Below are positions 17,597 through 24,720 of a DNA stretch of 30,605 bases, one piece after another. The stretch spans positions 4,495 to 35,099 of the IMG/VR virus record IMGVR_UViG_3300029787_000147; one strand, 5' to 3'. Below the pieces are notes generated by a model. The model did not search any database and had not been told where the DNA came from. It saw only the letters and a program-made list of their open reading frames with translations. The translations under genes were made by a program, and so were the position numbers. Numbering within the stretch: position 1 is the first letter of the stretch; each line of letters begins with the position of its first letter. The stretch is from a virus.

Positions 17597-18222
17597 TCAA
17601 TATCCTCCCAATCTACATCTATAACGGTGTGCGTCGGACCTTTTAAAGATGCCATATGCAACTCCACTTGGTCTAGTAAATCTGGATGTGGTTCAAGAGT
17701 ATTGACCAACTGACGCATAAAATCATTCATACGATTCTCAGCAAGAAGTAATTGGGAGTCAACACCAATCTCCTTCTTCAATTGACCTACAAGTTTTAAC
17801 GATGTGTTTGCTTGTCCTACCAGTTTAGTAGCATCAGCAACCCATTCAGATGAGATTCCGTCCTGTGCTTTTAGAACTTCTAGTTCATCCAACCAGCCGA
17901 CTAATCGACGTACCAAACCTTCTGCCATGTCTAAAGTGTTAATTGATTCCTCTCGCATCTTCTCTACATGAGATGCTTCTTCGGGGTCAAATTCTAAGTG
18001 ATTATCCATGTGGTTATCACAAGTTCCTTCGGGCCAACCATTACGAACTTCTACTATGTTCGGACCTACTTCCCTGTTGCGTAGTTGTATCTCCAATTGT
18101 CTTCTTTGTGGCGATTCACAAAAAGGGCAAGGGGAAGATTTTAGAACCCATCTAAGAGTTTCTATGACTACTGGCTCGCCGGATTGAGCAAGCCGTTCTT
18201 CTATCTCCCGCTGAGTCTTCAT
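17593..18222 (-). CDS. Zinc-finger protein with helical domain, possible small terminase-like
   Basis: 209 aa from the ATG at 18222, which overlaps the 24-aa gene stop; GAGG sits 6 nt upstream. The N-terminal part has CPFC near residue 32 followed by CDNHMDNH, giving a C2 plus C/H metal site. The rest is a long helical domain (MAEGLVRRLVGWLDEL, then SLKLVGQLKKEIGVD) and an acidic tail (DVDWEDIE). Zinc site plus helical bundle is reminiscent of some viral terminase small subunits, but no large terminase is present in the window to support this. Unknown otherwise. Confidence 0.4.
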   Translation of the reverse strand: MKTQREIEERLAQSGEPVVIETLRWVLKSSPCPFCESPQRRQLEIQLRNREVGPNIVEVRNGWPEGTCDNHMDNHLEFDPEEASHVEKMREESINTLDMAEGLVRRLVGWLDELEVLKAQDGISSEWVADATKLVGQANTSLKLVGQLKKEIGVDSQLLLAENRMNDFMRQLVNTLEPHPDLLDQVELHMASLKGPTHTVIDVDWEDIE

Positions 18223-18293
18223 TTCTTCCTCTCCCATTTACAGTGCAAACATTCTTTATGTTTTGAATTCATCCCACAACTTTGACATCTCAT
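18219..18293 (-). CDS. 24-aa zinc-ribbon microprotein
   Basis: Only 24 residues, but its ATG overlaps the upstream stop (ATGA) and its stop overlaps the downstream ATG (ATGA), so it fills the gap exactly. It carries CQSC and CLHC pairs 12 residues apart, enough for one zinc, with a basic tail (KWERKK). The open frame, cysteine pairs and double overlap together argue for a real gene. It may be a free zinc knuckle acting on nucleic acid or on a larger partner. Confidence 0.55.
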   Translation of the reverse strand: MRCQSCGMNSKHKECLHCKWERKK

Positions 18294-18562
18294 TCCTCTT
18301 CACCTCTCACAACGTCCCAAATATAAACAGTGCCTTGCTTGCCATGCTTGTAAAAACGAGCATCCTTCTTTAACCATCTAGCCGCCTGATTGATAGTAAC
18401 ACCAGCCCTAGATGCACAAATAGATTTACCGTTCTTGAAAGTAGCGTAACGTAAAACTTGCCTCAAGGTGCAAGGTCCGTGTTCTAATAAATATTCGTAC
18501 ATAGCATCTACCGCCCAAGGAGTTACTCTCTTACGTCTAGGGGTTCTTGGTGGTACACTCAT
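18290..18562 (-). CDS. Winged-helix DNA-binding protein
   Basis: 90 aa. Basic N-terminus (RTPRRKRV), helix AVDAMYEYLLEHGPCTLRQVLRY, recognition-helix region TINQAARWLKKDARFY, then a wing ending TVYIWDV. It shares the pattern GPCT...LKKDxRFY with the 15561-15863 protein, so the two are probably paralogs. ATGA overlaps on both sides place it in translation with the MCM-like ATPase. Probable DNA-binding regulator or initiator accessory. Confidence 0.6.
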   Translation of the reverse strand: MSVPPRTPRRKRVTPWAVDAMYEYLLEHGPCTLRQVLRYATFKNGKSICASRAGVTINQAARWLKKDARFYKHGKQGTVYIWDVVRGEEE

Positions 18563-19893
18563 TCTTGCTCACCCCACGGATTAGGCCCACGCTCATTTGT
18601 AACAGGACCGATACGACACATAACACCGCGTCGCCCTCTACCTTTCTTGCCCGATGGCTCATACTCTCGATACCAAGGCTGACCGTTTAGATTCTCAATA
18701 ATCCAACGCTTTGCTGATTGATAATCACCAGCAGTAACCATACGAGATACTTCTTTGATAAGAGTGGACTTTGTAATGTCTTGCATCCAAAACGCATCCT
18801 TCATGAGTAGAGTGTCTGCATCCATAACTCTCCTCCTCATCATCAAGGACTTGGCTAGAATATCTTCTAGTCTATCATCCATAGTGACCACCAGTGGCTC
18901 GCCACCACGATAGTTAGGACTCATCATGTGGTAGCCTATTGCTATACGCCTAAACAGGTCTGCTTCAAAGGAGCGAACCTTTGGCGACTCTAGCCACGCT
19001 AGGATAGAATCGTCAAACAATACACCAGTGGGAGGATGAGCAACCGCATCATCCAATCTAGTGCGTAACCAACCCTTGATTGTGATAGCCTTCTCAGCCA
19101 AAGATACTCTCTCCTCGGTAGTCATGTTAGATTGAGCGTGTTGCGCTCTCTTGAAAGCCAACTCCTTCTCATCATTCATCTCAATATCTATGATAAAGAA
19201 TCGTCGGTCAAGACCAGAATCTAACTCAAATCTAGCAGGTTGTGTACCAGCCCAAACAGTGTAGCGAGTAGTGTATTGAACCCAACCGGCTCTCATACCC
19301 TTCTGTACTCTACCGTTGTCTAGGGAAGTAAGTAATTGGTTTTTCATGTCTAGGCTATGGTCTTTCTTGGAAGCATCAGACATAGAAGAGAACTCCTCAA
19401 AACCAAGGAACCCACCACATAGTTCTCTAGCGATTGGTCTACCCATAATTTCACCATCTTCATTTACAGAGCCGAACATACCAGCCTCAGTGATACTGTT
19501 CGGACCCATCATGGTTCTAAAACCTTCTCCCATATCTGCATCAAAGTTATGTAGTAATCCTGTACCTTCTGCTAGGAACATAAGAATCAAAACCGATTTA
19601 CCAGAACCCTTAGCACCACGAAGCATGATGTGGATTCTTGTATCAGGCAGTTGCGACATTGGAGTATAGAATGGTATGTTACTGTGCCTCAAAGGACAAG
19701 TAGTTATTGTGAAATCATTCTCCGCATCTACCAATGGGGATTCGGGGTCGAAGTCACATCTACTACATTTATTCAGCGCGTTGAAAATATGCGCCCCAAC
19801 GGAACAAAGGAATATAGGAATCTTATCATCTACGCCAACGTAGTGATTTCTTTTGGCGAAATCTTTGACATCTTCTATTATATCAAAACTCAT
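18559..19893 (-). CDS. MCM-like AAA+ ATPase, candidate replicative helicase
   Basis: 444 aa. C43, C46 and C66, with C30 or H70, form a candidate zinc site in the short N-terminal domain. Walker A is GAKGSGKS (93-100); Walker B is GFLGFEEF with E166 and E167 in place of the usual DE. The segment LDNGRVQKGMRAGWVQY (191-207) followed by a sensor-1 strand WAGTQP and GLDRRF (227-232) matches the MCM order of pre-sensor-1 hairpin, sensor 1 and arginine finger. A basic C-terminal region may be a winged helix. MCM proteins unwind DNA at forks; the N-terminal region is much shorter than in cellular MCM (about 650 aa). The start overlaps the upstream gene (ATGA). Confidence 0.6.
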   Translation of the reverse strand: MSFDIIEDVKDFAKRNHYVGVDDKIPIFLCSVGAHIFNALNKCSRCDFDPESPLVDAENDFTITTCPLRHSNIPFYTPMSQLPDTRIHIMLRGAKGSGKSVLILMFLAEGTGLLHNFDADMGEGFRTMMGPNSITEAGMFGSVNEDGEIMGRPIARELCGGFLGFEEFSSMSDASKKDHSLDMKNQLLTSLDNGRVQKGMRAGWVQYTTRYTVWAGTQPARFELDSGLDRRFFIIDIEMNDEKELAFKRAQHAQSNMTTEERVSLAEKAITIKGWLRTRLDDAVAHPPTGVLFDDSILAWLESPKVRSFEADLFRRIAIGYHMMSPNYRGGEPLVVTMDDRLEDILAKSLMMRRRVMDADTLLMKDAFWMQDITKSTLIKEVSRMVTAGDYQSAKRWIIENLNGQPWYREYEPSGKKGRGRRGVMCRIGPVTNERGPNPWGEQE

Positions 19894-20705
19894 ATGTGGT
19901 AGCCTCCACTACTATCATTCGGGTCAATGTCGAATGGACTTGTGAAATTACCATCTTCATCTATTGAAATTATCAACGAGCGAACTTCGTCCATTTGTTC
20001 TATGTTACATTCTATGTCATATACAGTTTGGTAGTAATCAACAAAATGCTGTATCGCATTCTCATCTAATCCGGTTGTATCTGTCTTTACAACACAAAGG
20101 AAAGATTCTGCTAGGTTGTCATGTGCCATGATTTTACTGAACATATAGTTGAACAACCAACATGGAGTTGTTAGTGCCAACTCTCCGTCACCCAATAAAG
20201 ATGCGCCACCAATCATAGATTCATTCATAAAATCATAAATAATAACAGCACCATTGTCATCCAACGGGTCAAGGGGTGTATCGATAGTCAACAGTGTAGT
20301 CAGCATACAAAAACTACTAACACCCAAATCAATCAAAAGACAAGTCATATCACGAACAGCCGGATATGAGAAAAGCCAGTTTGTAGTATCTTCGGGACTT
20401 ACTGGAGGCATCCAATTAGTTAGGCGTAAAAGTATAGTACCATCAATATCATAAAGCATCCAACATGGCTCCATCGCGTCAGGAATATGATTGAATGGTT
20501 CTACACATAGATGCCTTGAGTAAATACGAGCGATAGGCTCTCTAGTACCTATAACACCCATACCACTGATGAACGTAGAGAAACTAGGTTCGTGTTGCAT
20601 AAACGCAACCGCGTTACAACCTTCTCTTACAACCGGCCATCTACCGTCAGTCCAAAGGACATCTATTTCTTCATAGGTGGTTGTATCAAAATGCGTTCTG
20701 CTCAT
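19890..20705 (-). CDS. Unknown protein, possible PAC2-fold
   Basis: 271 aa, acidic. Several features resemble the PAC2 family of archaeal proteasome-assembly-type proteins: a central strand ILLRLTNWMPP, a W..FS helix followed by LLIDLGVSSFCMLTTLL, a GGASLLGDG stretch, and a final helix DENAIQHFVDYYQ. These are positional resemblances only, not a secure match. No catalytic motif is seen. It lies between a winged-helix gene and the MCM-like ATPase with ATGA overlaps, so it is expressed with replication genes. Confidence 0.4.
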   Translation of the reverse strand: MSRTHFDTTTYEEIDVLWTDGRWPVVREGCNAVAFMQHEPSFSTFISGMGVIGTREPIARIYSRHLCVEPFNHIPDAMEPCWMLYDIDGTILLRLTNWMPPVSPEDTTNWLFSYPAVRDMTCLLIDLGVSSFCMLTTLLTIDTPLDPLDDNGAVIIYDFMNESMIGGASLLGDGELALTTPCWLFNYMFSKIMAHDNLAESFLCVVKTDTTGLDENAIQHFVDYYQTVYDIECNIEQMDEVRSLIISIDEDGNFTSPFDIDPNDSSGGYHI

Positions 20706-21178
20706 ATACTCTCCTCCTCATGTAAGGCTATAATGTTGAGTATTGTTTGGATTGAGTCAGCCAATCTTTTAGGTAGTTGCTCTAAAGTAGAGACACGATG
20801 TTTTGTTGAATCCTTGTACCATTCTGCCATCTCCTCAACACTTACTGCTTCATATACAGGTATTAGTGTAGTGTAACGAGAATACGCTCTCATTGTACTA
20901 CCTTCTGGAATTGTTCTCCTAGAGGATTTCTCTTCTCCTATCTTACGGAAAAATTTGTTCTTAGATAAGATTTGAGTTACTTGATTAGTGGTATAGGAAT
21001 ACCCTTGTGCCTTTCCATAAACATATGTACCACCCCTGTTGTCTTTTTTAGTTCTAACACTTTCTAAATCCTTTAGGTGTTCTATAATCTCATGAGTGTT
21101 TGCACTACCCACTTCTTTCAAGTAGTCCCAAATTCTCATTTTCAACTTACTGTGTCTACATCTTCTTCTATTTGCCAT
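20702..21178 (-). CDS. Winged-helix protein heading the MCM operon
   Basis: 158 aa from the ATG at 21178, with AGGAG about 10 nt upstream; a GTG at 21187 is too close to that site. The very basic N-terminus (ANRRRCRHSKLK) leads into MRIWDYLKEVGSANTHEIIEHL and a recognition helix TTNQVTQILSKNKFFRKIG. This is the same layout as the other winged-helix proteins, with an added C-terminal helical region (SVEEMAEWYKDS). Likely a DNA-binding regulator of its own operon or of others. Confidence 0.6.
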   Translation of the reverse strand: MANRRRCRHSKLKMRIWDYLKEVGSANTHEIIEHLKDLESVRTKKDNRGGTYVYGKAQGYSYTTNQVTQILSKNKFFRKIGEEKSSRRTIPEGSTMRAYSRYTTLIPVYEAVSVEEMAEWYKDSTKHRVSTLEQLPKRLADSIQTILNIIALHEEESI

Positions 21179-21354
21179 TCTTTTCACTCTCCTAAATTAA
21201 TTCAGAAATAATTAATCGTTGTACCATTCCCCGTTTCGCTTAATTCTTTTTTTGTTTCATAGATGTTTTAGAAATTAATCCTTCTTTTCTAAAAACACTA
21301 AAGACGAATAAAAAGAATTCCGAAAAACGCAGGGCTGGTCGCCATTATTTATTT
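21179..21354 (-). promoter_or_regulatory. AT-rich intergenic region upstream of the MCM operon
   Basis: 176 nt between stop 21355 and the ATG at 21178. It contains A/T-rich tracts, an imperfect inverted repeat of ATTAAT halves (about 21195-21215) and an 11-codon frame (21181-21216) that ends in the ribosome site of the next gene. Several weak TATA-like sequences exist but none stands out, and the 20-nt element is absent. It must hold the promoter of the ten-gene MCM operon. Confidence 0.4.
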
Positions 21355-22224
21355 CTACTCACCTCCGAATAAATCAAAATAATTAACCGCATCCTTAGCG
21401 TCAAGTCTTTCGATTGCGAACATATCACTCACTTTTAGTTTTCTTGTGGCTGAATTTACTCTTGAATCACTAATACGTTCCTTAGTCCGATTAGTGAACA
21501 TCAACGCACTACCTAATACACAAGCATCTTCCATCGTTATAAAGCACCCCATAAAGGTGTTCATATCTACGGAGCAGAAAGTACCGTCTACGTTGATAGC
21601 AGGTACAGGCTGAACAAAAAGATTATCCCACTCTAAACCAACATTAACTCTAGCAACGAAAGTGAGAATAGGTTTTTTGGATTTAGTATATTGTCGTTGC
21701 GTTATAATTACTTCGTGGTTGCCTTCTTTGTTAGGTATAACAGCCCTAATACAAATCCTCATACCAATCTGCTCCTTTTCTTCGTGTGGGAATGGATTGG
21801 TTGTTATTCTAGCACTATATCCTCTTTCTTTAATTGTTTGCACTAAACCAACCAACCAAGCATAATCTTCAAACTTTTCTTTTGTCACGGCTTTAACTTG
21901 AACTCCAACCGGACCTCTCCACAGGGTTACAAAAACACCTTCTTGGTTTTCTATCAATTCAGTCATCAATTCCGAGAACGGAGTTTTCAAATCCATCATA
22001 GCATCATAGACATCACGGCGATACGGTGGTGGAGATGGATGACACAAAGCGCAGACCAAATCATACACTGTTCTTCTATCAGTAATATGCCCCATGAGTC
22101 TATCGTCATTATGCAACAACGATAAGTCACAAGACGAAAGATTGCCTACCCTACCAGTGGTAAAATACTCAACCTTGATGTCTCTAGTATCGATTACTAA
22201 GGGTGCTAGATTATCTGTGTTCAT
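21355..22224 (-). CDS. Unknown 289-aa protein
   Basis: Alternating strands and helices with no recognisable catalytic motif. A central segment (VFVTLWRGPVGVQVKAV, then YSARITTNPFPH, then IGMRICIRAVIP) looks like a beta-rich domain. The C-terminus ends in an aromatic tail, AVNYFDLFGGE, that weakly resembles a clamp-binding peptide but lacks the leading Gln. Its start overlaps the previous gene by 14 nt; it ends the operon driven from copy 2 of the promoter element. Function unknown. Confidence 0.5.
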   Translation of the reverse strand: MNTDNLAPLVIDTRDIKVEYFTTGRVGNLSSCDLSLLHNDDRLMGHITDRRTVYDLVCALCHPSPPPYRRDVYDAMMDLKTPFSELMTELIENQEGVFVTLWRGPVGVQVKAVTKEKFEDYAWLVGLVQTIKERGYSARITTNPFPHEEKEQIGMRICIRAVIPNKEGNHEVIITQRQYTKSKKPILTFVARVNVGLEWDNLFVQPVPAINVDGTFCSVDMNTFMGCFITMEDACVLGSALMFTNRTKERISDSRVNSATRKLKVSDMFAIERLDAKDAVNYFDLFGGE

Positions 22225-22474
22225 TCTTCATCACCTCAAATCCATTTCTTTCTAAACATTCATCACAACAATGAGTACCATCGGGATGACAAATGACGTA
22301 CTTCTCGTAAAGCGCAAGTTCTTCACGCAACCGCTCGACTTCTGCTAGGAGTCTAGTAGCACAGGCTTTGAGTCTCCGAGAATCTTCGACTAGGCTATCT
22401 TGACCCTTTATCCATTCTTCTTCACAAATTACAATGCTTTCAATCAGTTTTTCGTATTTGTCTGTGTCAATCAT
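22211..22474 (-). CDS. MIDTDKYE-start protein with coiled coil and zinc-type cysteines
   Basis: 87 aa from the ATG at 22474; GGAGAGGAG stands upstream. It begins MIDTDKYE, shared at DNA level with three other genes here. A coiled-coil-like helix follows (RLLAEVERLREELALYEKY). The C-terminus has CHPDGTHCCDEC, which could bind zinc. The start overlaps the end of the upstream gene by 8 nt, so the shared start codes in one frame while ending the neighbour in another. Unknown role. Confidence 0.6.
   Translation of the reverse strand: MIDTDKYEKLIESIVICEEEWIKGQDSLVEDSRRLKACATRLLAEVERLREELALYEKYVICHPDGTHCCDECLERNGFEVMKNEHR
22453..22474 (-). repeat. 22-nt start cassette, copy 2
   Basis: First 22 nt of the 22211-22474 gene, identical to copy 1, including all third codon positions. 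Confidence 0.8.
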
Positions 22475-22730
22475 ATTCAAACAACTCCTCTCCGTCCCAA
22501 TACATTACACACTCTTCAGTAGGTTCGTGCCACCCACCTTGACCATCGGGCTTGTAGTTGTAATAATGGTAAAGTGTCCACTCATAAGTAGGGTGTGCTA
22601 CAATACTCTCCTTGAATGACTCAACTGCTTCTTCAAGGCCATCATAATCCATAGCGTCTCCATGTTTACCTTCACGGTCGTAGTATCTTACCAACCAATC
22701 TTGTTCTCCGTATTTGTCTGTGTCAATCAT
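22467..22730 (-). CDS. MIDTDKY-start acidic protein, unknown
   Basis: 87 aa. MIDTDKYGE start, then a sequence rich in Tyr, Trp, Glu and Asp (VRYYDREGKHGD, TLYHYYNYKPDG, YWDGEELFEYD). No cysteine pair or enzymatic motif. GAGAGGGGG stands just upstream of the ATG. Beyond the first seven residues it is not similar to the other proteins that share this start. Confidence 0.55.
   Translation of the reverse strand: MIDTDKYGEQDWLVRYYDREGKHGDAMDYDGLEEAVESFKESIVAHPTYEWTLYHYYNYKPDGQGGWHEPTEECVMYWDGEELFEYD
22709..22730 (-). repeat. 22-nt start cassette, copy 1
   Basis: First 22 nt of the 22467-22730 gene, from ATGATTGACACAGAC on. Identical over all 22 nt to copy 2 at 22453-22474. Confidence 0.8.
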
Positions 22731-22732
22731 TT

Positions 22733-23014
22733 TTACAACCCCCTCTCTTCTTTTATCTTTCTTAAAACTCTAGCAAATGCCTTCCACTTCTTGTTGTATT
22801 CCTTTGTGAATTGAGAACTGCTAGGTGGCTTGACTCCAACCCAAGGAGCGATGCCCAAAACAACGGCCTCAAAAGTCCTAGTTTGAATACCACCCTCGCC
22901 CTCTTCTGTACATCTAGGACATAGTACATATCCTTCTTCATCCGGTAGTGTGTCCTCCTTAGATATAGCCGTAAACTTCTCAAAGCAACCGTCACAAGTC
23001 ATTGTTATACCCAT
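22733..23014 (-). CDS. Zinc-ribbon protein, unknown
   Basis: 93 aa. An N-terminal zinc ribbon is formed by CDGC (7-10) and CPRC (32-35). The C-terminal half is basic and partly helical (YNKKWKAFARVLRKIKEERGL), suited to nucleic-acid binding. GAGGGG lies 9 nt before the ATG, and the stop of the upstream winged-helix gene is 2 nt away. Could be a transcription-related adaptor; no family recognised. Confidence 0.6.
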   Translation of the reverse strand: MGITMTCDGCFEKFTAISKEDTLPDEEGYVLCPRCTEEGEGGIQTRTFEAVVLGIAPWVGVKPPSSSQFTKEYNKKWKAFARVLRKIKEERGL

Positions 23015-23016
23015 GA

Positions 23017-23307
23017 TTAAGCACCCCTCTCAATGTATTGAACTGCATCGTCGATGCTTACAAGTGCGTATGTTTGAACATAACTTCTCATGTCGTTGTT
23101 TTTACGGATTCTGCCCATCTTCTCAATGCCTCTCCATCCGTGAAGTATTTGTGCAATCGTTCTTGCTGACGGTACTTGAAAATTCTTAGAGATAGTCCTC
23201 TCTCTAATACCATCGTTCATTCTTTCAACGATTTGGTTTGCGGTCAAAGTGCCATTATAGTTTCTTAGTACGAATAAAATCGCACGTCGTAGTCTCATGT
23301 GTCTCAT
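23017..23307 (-). CDS. Winged-helix protein, leaderless operon head
   Basis: 96 aa. Basic start (MRHMRLRR), helix AILFVLRNYNGTLTANQIVERM, recognition helix SARTIAQILHGWRGIEKMGRI, then a possible wing and a C-terminal helix. It shares the layout of the other four winged-helix proteins here. The ATG is 25 nt from a TATA box that follows copy 2 of the 20-nt element, so the mRNA is probably leaderless. A candidate autoregulator of that element (inference). Confidence 0.6.
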   Translation of the reverse strand: MRHMRLRRAILFVLRNYNGTLTANQIVERMNDGIRERTISKNFQVPSARTIAQILHGWRGIEKMGRIRKNNDMRSYVQTYALVSIDDAVQYIERGA

Positions 23308-23325
23308 AATTAATCATCCTCCTTC

Positions 23326-23361
23326 AAGTATATAAACATTCCGATAGCGGGTTTGTAAGGT
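23326..23361 (-). promoter_or_regulatory. Promoter with 20-nt element, copy 2
   Basis: Minus strand: ACCTTACAAACCCGCTATCG (23342-23361), spacer GAATG, then TTTATATAC. The TATA centre is 25 nt from the ATG at 23307. Drives the operon 23307 to 21355. Confidence 0.8.
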
Positions 23362-23489
23362 TACTCTTCCTCATCGGGCCAGCCACAATAATCGCACCAA
23401 GCAGTAGGAGTATCATCTATGTCTCCTTCTATGACAAGAGTAGCATCGCATCTAGGACAACTTCTATTCCTAGCATATCCCCAACCCAT
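23361..23489 (-). CDS. Small zinc-ribbon protein
   Basis: 42 aa from the ATG at 23489, with GGAGG 9 nt upstream (an earlier ATG at 23498 directly abuts that site). CPRC and CDYC pairs form a zinc ribbon; the tail is acidic (DEEE). It is the last gene of its operon; its stop codon touches copy 2 of the promoter element. Too short for many gene callers. Confidence 0.6.
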   Translation of the reverse strand: MGWGYARNRSCPRCDATLVIEGDIDDTPTAWCDYCGWPDEEE

Positions 23490-23490
23490 T

Positions 23491-23760
23491 TCATTCATCC
23501 TCCATTATTAGTTTCAACATCACTAAGTAGCCAATCAAATCATCAACAATATCCATATCACTCTCAATGCTATCGTTACCTCTAGCCAATCTTGATAGTT
23601 TGTCATCGATGCGTACTCTAACTCCGGCTTGTGAATCTAACTTTGAGAACAAACGAATAGGATTGTTCACACTGTCTCCATACTGCTGATTCTTAGCAAT
23701 CAACAATTGACCTATGCGAGTTAGTAAATTAGTTACTTTGGCAGGGAAAGGGTCACTCAT
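23491..23760 (-). CDS. MazG-like all-alpha protein
   Basis: 89 aa from the ATG at 23760, overlapping the upstream stop (ATGA). The order K-x3-YG followed by VRIDDKLSRLARG and a last helix DIVDDLIGYLVML matches MazG-like members of the all-alpha NTP pyrophosphohydrolase superfamily found in phages. In that family the acidic residues bind Mg2+ and the enzymes clear modified or alarmone nucleotides. Here they are D/E-poor before the YG motif, so catalysis is uncertain. Confidence 0.6.
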   Translation of the reverse strand: MSDPFPAKVTNLLTRIGQLLIAKNQQYGDSVNNPIRLFSKLDSQAGVRVRIDDKLSRLARGNDSIESDMDIVDDLIGYLVMLKLIMEDE

Positions 23761-24257
23761 GCTATCGCCCCCTTCCACCATGAAGGAGCAGGTCGTCCTT
23801 TCTGCCACTTAGCAAATGTCTTGGAATGGTAGTATGCTCGATATGCTTTGACTGCATCTGCATCTTTGAACTCATCCGGCATACATTGAGCAAAAGGAGT
23901 CAATGGGCCATCGGGAATCAAGTGGGCCATGTTAGATAGTATCTCGATACCATCAGCACAAAAATGAGTCTTGTCGAACCTCTTGGTGTATTCTTCTGCT
24001 AACGCGGCGGCATGATAACAAGCCCAAATGAAATTGTCTCTTGAATCTCCCACAAAACGAGTCGCGGGATGGTTGTGATAACCGCCCTTGAGAGGCGTAC
24101 CTTTCTTAGTAAGAGGCATCTGCTCTGGTGTAGCACCATGTCTAATAACACTAGAACCTAATTGTTGGTAAAGTTCCACGACCATTTTAGGCAGGTGCTT
24201 GTCGCAATACATCTTGGCTGATACAATTGGGTCTTCATCTAGTACAAATATGTTCAT
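23757..24257 (-). CDS. Conserved viral protein of the MNIFVLD..DKH family
   Basis: 166 aa. The N-terminus MNIFVLDEDPIVSA, then CDKHLPKMVVE, and later a YHAAALAEEYTKRFDKTH helix with H and P residues (HNHPATRFV) match a family common in marine phages and usually annotated as hypothetical. Conserved His and acidic residues suggest a metal-dependent or nucleic-acid role, but I cannot name the reaction. It is in an operon with the MazG-like gene, and in phages such genes often sit among nucleotide-metabolism genes. Confidence 0.55.
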   Translation of the reverse strand: MNIFVLDEDPIVSAKMYCDKHLPKMVVELYQQLGSSVIRHGATPEQMPLTKKGTPLKGGYHNHPATRFVGDSRDNFIWACYHAAALAEEYTKRFDKTHFCADGIEILSNMAHLIPDGPLTPFAQCMPDEFKDADAVKAYRAYYHSKTFAKWQKGRPAPSWWKGAIA

Positions 24258-24260
24258 TGG

Positions 24261-24488
24261 TCATTCCTCCTCGGTGCTGTCAGAAGTGGCTACTGCCTCC
24301 TCCGACAACGCTTTTGCCACAGACTGCTTGTTATTAAACCCTTCGGTAGCGGCCTTGTAAAGTCCTATATGTGCTATCATAACATCTCTTATGCAACGCA
24401 TACAGACGTAATCTCCACCAAAGACTAATGTTAGAACATTACCTTGGTTACAAAGACAACATGAGTTATATCGTAATCCTGTTTCCAT
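24261..24488 (-). CDS. Zinc-binding small protein
   Basis: 75 aa from the ATG at 24488, which overlaps the upstream stop as TAATG. CCLC near residue 11 and CMRC near 30 make a zinc ribbon; the tail is helical and acidic. An in-frame start 21 codons upstream is rejected because it lies inside the previous gene. Function unknown. Confidence 0.55.
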   Translation of the reverse strand: METGLRYNSCCLCNQGNVLTLVFGGDYVCMRCIRDVMIAHIGLYKAATEGFNNKQSVAKALSEEAVATSDSTEEE

Positions 24489-24673
24489 TAGTCGTACACC
24501 TCCAATTCTTCGGGGTCTACTTCCCATGAACAAGAACTGTAAGAAGTACACTCACAAGCCTCGCAATACAATTCAACAGCGACATAGGGCATATTGGTTC
24601 CTTGAGAACCATAATCGGTCATACGATATACTACAAAGTTACAAAGACTTCTATCTTCTGCACAATCACTCAT
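24488..24673 (-). CDS. Cysteine-rich small protein, unknown
   Basis: 61 aa with Cys at 4, 11, 37, 40, 42 and 48 (CEACEC, then SSC). The irregular spacing could bind zinc or form a metal knuckle. The C-terminus is acidic. Start overlaps the 16-aa frame by ATGA, and its stop overlaps the next ATG. Confidence 0.5.
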   Translation of the reverse strand: MSDCAEDRSLCNFVVYRMTDYGSQGTNMPYVAVELYCEACECTSYSSCSWEVDPEELEVYD

Positions 24674-24720
24674 TCTTCCTCGCCTCCTTCAACCATACAT
24701 ACTTCGTCTGTGTAGTTCAT
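24670..24720 (-). CDS. 16-aa overlapping mini-frame
   Basis: Frame of 16 residues whose ATG overlaps the upstream stop and whose stop overlaps the next ATG, both as ATGA, with a GGAGG site for the next gene inside it. Without it the two neighbours would be separated by 43 nt in an otherwise gap-free operon. It may be a real microprotein or only a translational bridge. Confidence 0.3.
   Translation of the reverse strand: MNYTDEVCMVEGGEEE

Noticed and set aside
21355-21390. Clamp-binding (PIP) peptide at the end of the 289-aa protein
   Set aside because: The aromatic pair is present but the leading Gln is missing and spacing is only approximate.
21844-22125. Plus-strand frames opposite the 289-aa gene
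   Set aside because: Rich in residues expected from the reverse complement of a coding strand, without start signals.
24343-24362. Degenerate copy of the 20-nt element (about 17 of 20 matches)
   Set aside because: It lies in the middle of the 24261-24488 gene with no start codon about 50 nt downstream on the minus strand, so it is probably chance or a decayed copy.
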